11,862 bases of DNA from an uncultured Bacilli bacterium (GTDB taxonomy: Bacteria; Bacillota_I; Bacilli_A; RF39; UBA660): positions 1 through 11,862 of the forward strand of contig CANQFX010000035.1 of NCBI GenBank assembly GCA_947600015.1, read 5' to 3'. The position numbers and the translations under genes were made by a program. Shown piece after piece: positions 1-6,085 of this stretch (the first letter of the stretch is position 1; each line of letters opens with the position of its first letter). The notes below the pieces were generated by a model, which saw only the letters and a list, made by a program, of their open reading frames with translations, made no database searches and was not told the DNA's origin.

Positions 1-917
1 CCGCATTCTGTGGGATAGTGGGGTATAAACCAACTTATGGTTTACTTTCAAGATATGGTTTATTTCCTTTTGCTTCTAGTTTAGATCAAATTGGTCCTAT
101 TACGAAAAATGTATATGAAAATGCTGTTTTATTGAATGCTATTGTTGGAAAAGATTCAAAAGATTTAACTTCTGCTTCTTGCGAGGAGGAAGATTTTACT
201 CGATTGATTGGGGAAGATATCCGAGGAATGAAGATTGCTGTACCTAATTATTTTATGAGTGATATTGTAAGTACAGAGATTCGAGAAAAGATAGAAGAAG
301 TGATTACCTTTTTAAAAGAAAATGGTGTTATTGTGGATTATGTTGATATGAAATATTTAGAAAATGCCGTTACTTTGTATCAGATTATTGCCATGGGAGA
401 AGCAAGTTCTAATTTAGCACGTTTTGATGGTATTCGTTATGGTCATTCTAAAGAAAATCCTCAGCATATCGAACAGTTATATTATGAAACAAGGCAAGAA
501 GGATTTGGGGATGAAGTAAAACGAAGAATTATGGTAGGTTCCTATTTGTTGAGTGGTAAAAATGCCCAAATTTATTATGATAAGGCATTATCGATTCGCG
601 ATGATATGCAGAAAGAGTTCTTTCGTGTTTTTGAACAATACGATTTGATTATTGGACCAACCACGACAACGACTGCTTATGATTTGACCGATCCTATGGA
701 TGACCCTAGAAAGAGTTTTATGGATGATGTATTAGTTATTCCAGTAAATATGGCAGGGCTTCCTGGTTTAAATATTCCTGTTGGATTTTCAAAAGAAAAG
801 ATGCCAATTGGTCTTCATGTTGTAGGGAATCAATTTTGTGAAGCAAAAATGTATCAATTTGCGAGTTTTATAGAACAAAAGTTAAATCTAGATTTGGTGC
901 CAGGAGGTGAGAAGTAA
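1..917 (+). CDS. gatA: Glutamyl-tRNA(Gln)/Asp-tRNA(Asn) amidotransferase subunit A, C-terminal part (5' end outside window)
   Basis: GatA is the amidase subunit of the GatCAB complex. It releases ammonia from glutamine, which GatB uses to amidate misacylated Glu-tRNA(Gln) or Asp-tRNA(Asn) in the cytoplasm. The frame is open to the left edge: before the GTG at 18 it already reads AFCGI, then VGYKPTYG, the conserved stretch just after the amidase-signature serine loop. The gene therefore enters from outside, and the catalytic Lys and Ser residues lie upstream of the window. Other family signatures are FASSLDQIGP, SNLARFDGIRYG, EGFGDEVKRRI, a DLIIGPTTTTTA segment and AGLPGLNIPVG. The 305 or so visible residues are roughly the last 60% of a usual 480-490 aa GatA. 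The stop TAA shares its last base with the gatB start. Confidence in the family is very high. Confidence 0.97.
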   Translation, partial: AFCGIVGYKPTYGLLSRYGLFPFASSLDQIGPITKNVYENAVLLNAIVGKDSKDLTSASCEEEDFTRLIGEDIRGMKIAVPNYFMSDIVSTEIREKIEEVITFLKENGVIVDYVDMKYLENAVTLYQIIAMGEASSNLARFDGIRYGHSKENPQHIEQLYYETRQEGFGDEVKRRIMVGSYLLSGKNAQIYYDKALSIRDDMQKEFFRVFEQYDLIIGPTTTTTAYDLTDPMDDPRKSFMDDVLVIPVNMAGLPGLNIPVGFSKEKMPIGLHVVGNQFCEAKMYQFASFIEQKLNLDLVPGGEK

Positions 918-2341
918 TGGGACATTATATTCCAACAATTGGGGTAGAGGTTCATGTTGAGTTAAAAACAAAGACAAAGATTTTTTCTAATTCATCTAAT
1001 GGATATGGAGAAATGGCTAATTCTCTTACCAATGTTGTCGATTTAGGATATCCAGGAACGCTTCCTACTTTAAACGAAGAGGTGGTTCGTTTAGCCATTA
1101 AGGCTGCCCTTATTTTAAATTGTAAGATTCGCAGACGCATGCATTTTGATCGCAAAAATTATTTTTATCCTGATAATCCTAAAAATTATCAAATTACCCA
1201 AAGTAGAACACCAATTGGGTATGATGGTTATGTAGAAATTGAAGTAAATGGAACAAAGAAGAAAATTGAAATAGAAGAGATGCATATTGAAGAGGATACT
1301 TGCAAAAGTACGCATCGTGGTCAAAAGACTTTACTTGATTTTAACCGAGCAGGAGTTCCTTTAATTGAAATTGTGACAAAACCTTGTATTTCCAGTAGTG
1401 AAGAAGCAAAACTGTATTTAGAAAAACTAAAAGAATTACTTTTTTATGCTGATATTAGTGATTGTAAGATGGAAGAAGGTTCCATGAGAGCGGATACGAA
1501 TGTTTCTATTCGGAAAAAGCAAGAGGATCCTTTTGGTGTTAAATGTGAAATTAAAAATATTGGATCTATTTCTAATGTAGGAATTAGTATTGAAAAAGAA
1601 ATCCTTCGTCAAGAAAAATTATTAGAAAAAGGAGAGACGTTTCAAGAACAGACACGTCGTTATGATGATAAATTAGGAGATACTGTTTTGATGCGTGTAA
1701 AAGAAACTGGGAATGATTATCGTTATTTTCCAGAACCAGATATTCCTTATCTTGTTCTTTCTGATTTAATGATTGAAGAAGTAAAAAAAGAAATTCCGAT
1801 GCTTCCTGAGGAAAGAAGGAAGATTTATTTAGAAAAGGGCGTTTCTATGACTAATGTCAATAAGTTAATTCAAAATCGGTCTTTAAGTGATTATTTCAAT
1901 ACTTTATTAGATGAAAAAACAAATTTCCAAATGGCAAGTAATTTATTACTTGGGGATATTTCATTTTATTTGAATAAGGAAGAAAAAGAAATTCAAGATA
2001 CCACCTTGACAAAAAAACGTTTTTTAGAATTAGTACAAAAAATGGATGAAAATGTTTTAACTAGTAAAAATTTAAAAGATATTTTAGATGTTGTCATGGA
2101 AAAGGAAGATTCTATTGAACAAATTATGAAGGATTGTGGTGTATTAAATATTACGGATGATAAGGCAATTCGTGATATTATTAAAAAAATTATTTCTGAA
2201 AATGAAGAAAGTGTTGTTGATTATAAAAATGGACATGATCGAGCAATCAAGTATTTTATGGGACAGGTTATGAAGGAAACCAAAGGATCTGTTAATCCAA
2301 AGATGGCGATGGATATTTTAAAGGAAGAACTGGATTCATGA
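917..2341 (+). CDS. gatB: Aspartyl/glutamyl-tRNA amidotransferase subunit B
   Basis: GatB is the tRNA-binding, ATP-dependent kinase/transamidase subunit of GatCAB; it activates the misacylated tRNA side chain and amidates it with ammonia channelled from GatA. The 474 residues match the usual length of about 475-480. Signatures in order are IGVEVHVELKTKTKIFS (about residues 8-24), FDRKNYFYPDNPKNYQITQ, LLDFNRAGVPLIEIVT, CKMEEGSMRADTNVS and NDYRYFPEPDIP, followed by a helical C-terminal tRNA-binding domain ending in GQVMKETKGSVNPKMA. Cys residues that form a zinc site in some GatB proteins are not seen at the N-terminus (KIFSNSSN), as in the staphylococcal protein as I remember it. The start ATG overlaps the gatA stop by one base (TAATG) and has an AGGAGG box at 902-907, so translation is probably coupled. 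gatC is not in the window; it may lie upstream of gatA. Confidence 0.98.
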   Translation: MGHYIPTIGVEVHVELKTKTKIFSNSSNGYGEMANSLTNVVDLGYPGTLPTLNEEVVRLAIKAALILNCKIRRRMHFDRKNYFYPDNPKNYQITQSRTPIGYDGYVEIEVNGTKKKIEIEEMHIEEDTCKSTHRGQKTLLDFNRAGVPLIEIVTKPCISSSEEAKLYLEKLKELLFYADISDCKMEEGSMRADTNVSIRKKQEDPFGVKCEIKNIGSISNVGISIEKEILRQEKLLEKGETFQEQTRRYDDKLGDTVLMRVKETGNDYRYFPEPDIPYLVLSDLMIEEVKKEIPMLPEERRKIYLEKGVSMTNVNKLIQNRSLSDYFNTLLDEKTNFQMASNLLLGDISFYLNKEEKEIQDTTLTKKRFLELVQKMDENVLTSKNLKDILDVVMEKEDSIEQIMKDCGVLNITDDKAIRDIIKKIISENEESVVDYKNGHDRAIKYFMGQVMKETKGSVNPKMAMDILKEELDS

Positions 2342-2382
2342 TTTTTACTATTTTAGTGGATGAATACTGTATTTCTTCTAAT

Positions 2383-2443
2383 GACTATTTTTATCACTAT
2401 TCATTCTAATATAGGAAAAAATAGAGGAAAAATAGTCTTTTTT
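2383..2443 (+). terminator. Rho-independent-type terminator after gatB
   Basis: A perfect 10-bp inverted repeat, GACTATTTTT at 2383-2392 and AAAAATAGTC at 2428-2437, is followed at once by six T residues (2438-2443). The 35-nt loop can pair further inside (CTATT at 2397-2401 with AATAG at 2420-2424). The stem is A/T-rich, like the other terminators here. It lies 42 bases past the gatB stop and separates the gat operon from the next promoter. The stretch 2444-2507 holds nothing else I can support. Confidence 0.75.
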
Positions 2444-2507
2444 GGTTAGAAAAGCATTATGATTATATGATGTTTAAATCGTGGTATGAAGAACTGAAAT
2501 TTGTTGA

Positions 2508-2536
2508 TTGAAAAAGAGACATATATAGTGTATAAT
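2508..2536 (+). promoter_or_regulatory. Sigma-A-type promoter for the three-gene operon 2559-5877
   Basis: TTGAAA (2508-2513) and a perfect TATAAT (2531-2536) are separated by an ideal 17 bp. Transcription would start near 2543, giving a leader of about 16 nt that contains the AGGATGTG ribosome binding site (2546-2553) ahead of the ATG at 2559. It lies directly downstream of the gatB terminator. Confidence 0.8.
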
Positions 2537-2558
2537 AAAGAAAATAGGATGTGATAAA

Positions 2559-3020
2559 ATGGATTTTATAAAGAGAAATAAAGCAACGATTATTGCGATA
2601 GTTATCTTTTTGGTTTTAGTAGTTGCCATGTTTCAGGTAAAAAATATCTTTTTTCCTGAAGAAGGGGACGCTATTTATGGAGATCGTTTAAAAGGGATTG
2701 AAAAAGTAAAACTTTCGAAAGATATTTCTAGTAAAGTCGATGAGAAATTAGATGAGAGTGTATCCAAAGTGACGGTTCGTGTTGCAGGAAGAATTGTTAA
2801 TATCATTCTTGTAGTTAGTGATGATATGTCTGTTGATGTAGCAAAGTCTTGTGGTGATAAAGCATTAGAAGCTTTTTCCGACAAAGAAAAAAAGTATTAT
2901 GATTTTCAGGTTTTTGTAGAGAAAAAAGGAGAATCGAATGAATTTCCGATTATTGGTTATCGTCATCATACGAAAAACAGTTTTTCTTGGACAAAAAATA
3001 GAACGGGGAATGGCTCATGA
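2559..3020 (+). CDS. Small membrane-anchored protein, possible Asp23/AmaP-like domain
   Basis: I do not recognise this 153-residue protein with certainty. It has a short positively charged N-terminus (MDFIKRNK), one hydrophobic segment at about residues 9-27, then a mostly soluble remainder. Residues about 65-130 follow a beta-alpha-beta pattern (VTVRVAGRIVNIILVVSDD, a helix around AKSCGDKALEAF, then FQVFVEKK), which recalls the Asp23/AmaP (alkaline-shock, DUF322) domain. This resemblance is by eye and tentative. The C-terminus (IIGYRHHTKNSFSW) is basic and aromatic. The ATG follows AGGATGTG, and the gene is first after a consensus promoter. Its TGA stop overlaps the next start as ATGA (3017-3020), so the two proteins are probably made in a coupled ratio and may work together at the membrane. 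The inside/outside location of the domain is not resolved. Confidence 0.75.
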   Translation: MDFIKRNKATIIAIVIFLVLVVAMFQVKNIFFPEEGDAIYGDRLKGIEKVKLSKDISSKVDEKLDESVSKVTVRVAGRIVNIILVVSDDMSVDVAKSCGDKALEAFSDKEKKYYDFQVFVEKKGESNEFPIIGYRHHTKNSFSWTKNRTGNGS

Positions 3021-5056
3021 AAAAGAAATTAATCATTATAATTCCGATTATTATTGCGGTTGTCACTTTTGTTTTTGTCTATCGCTATTATAATAAGGAA
3101 GATAAAACGACTACTCTTACTGTCACAGAAAAGAAGTGGGTAGAAGATAATAAAGATCAGACCTATGATTTTGAAGTTGTTAATGATTATCCTCTTTATG
3201 GAACAAATGGATCTGGGGTAATTTTTGACTTTTTAAAGGATTTTGAGAAAAATATTGGGATTGAATTTAATAAAATTCCATATTTAAAAGAATCTTCTAC
3301 GGCAACCAACAGTTATCGTATTCGTATTTTGAATAATACTGATAAATTACAAAAACAAGATTTATTTTTATTTAATGATAATTATATTATCGTTGGGAAA
3401 ACATATGAGAGAATTAATCATATTAAAGATATGAAGAATATTGCTTTTGGTGTGTTTGAAGCAGATTATAATGATGTTAGTTATTATTTAAAAAGCGGAA
3501 CCAATCTTTCTTATAAAACATATCAAACGATTGCAGAATTGTATCAAGCATTAGATAATGAACAGGTTGATATGGTTGTGGTTCCTAATATTATGTATTT
3601 AGATTATACAATTCAAAAGGATAAATATTCTATTAATTATTATTTAACAGAAATGAAGAAGCAAATTGTTTTGACTCTTAGTGGACAAAATCAGATATTA
3701 GATAATATTGTGACAAAATATTATAATAAATGGCGTTTAACAAAATATATTGAAGAATATAATCAAGCATATCTAGATTATTATTTAGATAAGAATCAAT
3801 TAAATGCGAAAACGAAAGCATCCTTAATATCGAAAAATTATGTTTATGGTTATGTAGAAAATACTCCATATGAAGTTAAAGTAGGAGATCGACTTGCAGG
3901 AATTGCTGGAGAATATGTGGATCGTGTTTCTAGACTGGCAGATATTAATTTTAAATTTAAAAAATATAATACCAAAGAAGATTTAAAAAAGGCAATTGAT
4001 AATGGTGAAATAGATATTTACTTTGACTATTATAATTATGATAATGATCAATACTTAAAAACTAGATCTTCCTTTATTGAGGATTATGTTGTTTTAGGTC
4101 GTCAAGAAGACAATCATATTGTGAATTCTTTTGAAAGTTTACAAGGACAAGAAATTGTAATGTTAGAAGGAGATTCGTTATATCATTATTTTTCTAATAA
4201 TTCTCGGGCTGAGATTCAGACCTATAAGACATTAGATGAGGCAATTAGACAAAAAGAGAATAAAATGTTGGTCATTGATCGAGAAATTTATTCTCATTAT
4301 CAAAATAGTAAGTTTAAAAATTTGAAGTTATTATATACCGATACGATGATGAATGATTATAAATTTATGGTAAAAAAGAATAATCAAGCATTTTATGATT
4401 TGTTTAATTATATTATTAATACAAATTCTTACTATAATTATAGAAATAATGGAATTGAAAATTTGCATGCCTCTATTTTGGAAAATTCTACTTTTGAGCA
4501 AGTATATACGATTGTATTAGCAATTATTTTACTTCCATTAATCGTACTATCCGTTCTTTACTTCGTATGGAAAAAGAAACATCAAGTGAAAAAAATTAAA
4601 AGTAGTGATCGTCAAAAATATACGGATATGTTAACATCATTGAAAAATAGAAATTATTTAAATGCAAAAATGTCAGAGTGGGAGGATGCCAAAGTATTCC
4701 CACAGGCGATTGTTATGGTGGATTTAAATAATGTAAAATATGTTAATGATAATTATGGACATGAAGAAGGAGATCAACTTATTGTAAAAGCAGCAGGTAT
4801 TTTAGTAAATACTCAGTTAGAAAATAGTGAAATCATTCGTACGGATGGAAATGAGTTCTTAATTTATTTAGTAGGTTATAGTGAACGTCAGGTAGAAACT
4901 TATACGAAAAAATTAGCCAAAGAGATGAAAGGACTTCCTCATGAATTTGGGGCGGCAATTGGCTATAGCATGATTTTAGATGAAATTAAAACATTAGACG
5001 ATGCGATTAATGAAGCAATGCTAGAAATGATTACGAATAAAGAAGAATATAAATAA
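3017..5056 (+). CDS. Membrane sensor: tandem solute-binding-like domains plus degenerate GGDEF domain
   Basis: This 679-aa protein appears to sense ligands outside the cell and signal inside. An N-terminal hydrophobic segment (about residues 4-24) is followed by two regions resembling family 3 periplasmic binding proteins (about 40-250 and 270-475; the second starts YGYVENTPYE and has a LAGIAGEYVDRV helix). A second membrane segment (about 497-518) and a basic linker lead to a GGDEF domain at about 540-679. The GGDEF domain keeps the metal/substrate motif DLNNVKYVNDNYGHEEGD from residue 569, but the signature loop reads RTDGNEF (608-614): D610 replaces the first Gly and N612 replaces the acidic residue. 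No RxxD inhibitory site sits at the usual place. Synthesis of cyclic-di-GMP is therefore doubtful; nucleotide binding or another activity is possible. The start overlaps the previous gene by 4 nt, with GGGGA at 3005-3009. Confidence 0.88.
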   Translation: MKKKLIIIIPIIIAVVTFVFVYRYYNKEDKTTTLTVTEKKWVEDNKDQTYDFEVVNDYPLYGTNGSGVIFDFLKDFEKNIGIEFNKIPYLKESSTATNSYRIRILNNTDKLQKQDLFLFNDNYIIVGKTYERINHIKDMKNIAFGVFEADYNDVSYYLKSGTNLSYKTYQTIAELYQALDNEQVDMVVVPNIMYLDYTIQKDKYSINYYLTEMKKQIVLTLSGQNQILDNIVTKYYNKWRLTKYIEEYNQAYLDYYLDKNQLNAKTKASLISKNYVYGYVENTPYEVKVGDRLAGIAGEYVDRVSRLADINFKFKKYNTKEDLKKAIDNGEIDIYFDYYNYDNDQYLKTRSSFIEDYVVLGRQEDNHIVNSFESLQGQEIVMLEGDSLYHYFSNNSRAEIQTYKTLDEAIRQKENKMLVIDREIYSHYQNSKFKNLKLLYTDTMMNDYKFMVKKNNQAFYDLFNYIINTNSYYNYRNNGIENLHASILENSTFEQVYTIVLAIILLPLIVLSVLYFVWKKKHQVKKIKSSDRQKYTDMLTSLKNRNYLNAKMSEWEDAKVFPQAIVMVDLNNVKYVNDNYGHEEGDQLIVKAAGILVNTQLENSEIIRTDGNEFLIYLVGYSERQVETYTKKLAKEMKGLPHEFGAAIGYSMILDEIKTLDDAINEAMLEMITNKEEYK

Positions 5057-5070
5057 GAGGTTGATAGAAT

Positions 5071-5877
5071 ATGAAGCAAGCAAATGGGTTTTTCAAAAAA
5101 GTAATTACAATTGTAAAAAGACCTGAGATGAGGATTTTACCTGGTCAGCTTGCTTTTTTTCTTGTTATTTCTTTAGTTCCACTAGTTGCACTGATTGGTT
5201 CGATTGCTTCTCATATTTCGATTCCTTTAGATACTTTAAAGATTGTCATTGGTAATTCTGTTCCCAAAGAGATTGGAGGACTTTTAACTGAGTTGATTGC
5301 AGGACAAGGATTGAATTTTAATATTATTGTATTTTTTGTATCTGCTTTTATCCTTGCTTCTAATGGACCACATTCTATGATTATTACATCAAATGAGATT
5401 TATAAAATTGAGTCTAGTAGTATTTTAAAGCGTAGAGCGAAGGCCATTATGATGACTTTCATTTTAGTAATTTTATTTTTCTTTCTATTTTTAATTCCTA
5501 TTTGTGGGGACTCTATTTTTGCCATTCTTCGTATCTATAGTAATAATAAGATTTTAGTTGACTTTTTCTATCAGATTTTTCAGATTTTAAAATATCCGTT
5601 TACTATTTTTATCTTATACTATAATATTAAATTAATTTATGTGATTGCTCCTGATAAAATGATTGAGAAAGCAACAACAACAAGAGGAGCAATATTTACT
5701 ACGATTGGTTGGATTATTGCGACCGAAATTTATTCTTTTTATATTGAAACCTTTTCTAAATACGATCTTTTTTATGGAAGTATTTCTAATTTATTAATTT
5801 TACTTTTGTGGGTATATATCTTATCTTATATCTTTGTTTTAGGAATGGTACTTAATGTAGGAGAGATTGAAGATTGA
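5071..5877 (+). CDS. YihY/BrkB-family (UPF0761) inner membrane protein
   Basis: This 268-residue, highly hydrophobic protein has about six membrane helices, near residues 24-46, 83-105, 125-148, 174-194, 205-226 and 239-262. The pattern LPGQLAFFLVISLVPL near the start and YGSISNLLILLLWVYI plus a LGMVLN segment near the end are typical of the YihY/BrkB family. Members were once annotated as ribonuclease BN, an activity now assigned to another protein; the true function is poorly known, with transport or envelope roles proposed. The ATG is preceded by GAGG (5057-5060). The gene begins 14 nt after the GGDEF gene, with no terminator between, so it is third in the same operon. Its presence fits an envelope-related job for that operon, but this is inference. 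Confidence 0.88.
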   Translation: MKQANGFFKKVITIVKRPEMRILPGQLAFFLVISLVPLVALIGSIASHISIPLDTLKIVIGNSVPKEIGGLLTELIAGQGLNFNIIVFFVSAFILASNGPHSMIITSNEIYKIESSSILKRRAKAIMMTFILVILFFFLFLIPICGDSIFAILRIYSNNKILVDFFYQIFQILKYPFTIFILYYNIKLIYVIAPDKMIEKATTTRGAIFTTIGWIIATEIYSFYIETFSKYDLFYGSISNLLILLLWVYILSYIFVLGMVLNVGEIED

Positions 5878-5920
5878 TCGTCATTATGATATAAATTCAT
5901 GAGATATTATAGAAACATGT

Positions 5921-5955
5921 ATCATAAAGTATGTTAGGTATTTTATGATTTTTTC
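5921..5955 (+). terminator. Terminator ending the sensor/YihY operon
   Basis: An 11-bp stem with one G-U pair is formed by ATCATAAAGTA (5921-5931) and TATTTTATGAT (5939-5949) around a 7-nt loop, followed by TTTTT (5950-5954). It lies 43 bases after the YihY stop and just before the next promoter pair. The stem is A/T-rich and so of moderate strength. Confidence 0.7.
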
Positions 5956-5967
5956 TATTGAAACTAG

Positions 5968-5995
5968 TTGCAAAAGTAGAAAAAATTGCTATAAT
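5968..5995 (+). promoter_or_regulatory. Upstream promoter P1 of the surface-protein cassette
   Basis: TTGCAA (5968-5973), a 16-bp spacer and TATAAT (5990-5995), with a TGC extended -10 element immediately before the -10. Transcription would start near 6002, giving a leader of about 84 nt before the adhesin ATG. A second promoter with the same -35 hexamer lies downstream. An alternative -35, TTGAAA at 5958-5963, is too far away (26 bp). Confidence 0.7.
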
Positions 5996-6027
5996 AATTA
6001 GTTAGCAGGGAGATAAGATAAAAAAAC

Positions 6028-6056
6028 TTGCAATTTTTACAGGGTTATGGTATAAT
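6028..6056 (+). promoter_or_regulatory. Downstream promoter P2 of the surface-protein cassette
   Basis: TTGCAA (6028-6033), a 17-bp spacer and TATAAT (6051-6056), with a TGG extended -10 element. Transcription would start near 6063, leaving a leader of about 23 nt that carries the strong ribosome binding site GAGGGGGAG (6071-6079). A weak dyad, GGTTAT (6043-6048) and ATAGCC (6057-6062), brackets the -10; 5 of 6 positions match and it may be chance. Confidence 0.8.
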
Positions 6057-6085
6057 ATAGCCAATTCAGTGAGGGGGAGAATAGA

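Noticed and set aside
18..20. GTG as a possible start of the first gene
   Set aside because: The frame stays open upstream and encodes AFCGI, which continues the conserved GatA sequence, so GTG is an internal Val codon of a gene cut by the window edge.
952..1324. Minus-strand open frames inside gatB (with similar ones inside other genes, e.g. 2675-2884, 3678-3869, 6421-6630, 9645-9839, 11536-11760)
   Set aside because: All lie opposite clear conserved genes, show no family features and lack credible start signals; they are by-products of coding on the + strand.
2467..2511. 14-codon reading frame between the gatB terminator and the next promoter
   Set aside because: It has no ribosome binding site, overlaps the -35 element, and shows no recognisable sequence.
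6002..6062. Possible riboswitch or structured leader between P1 and P2
   Set aside because: I see no conserved riboswitch core or strong hairpin; only about 60 nt separate the two predicted start sites.
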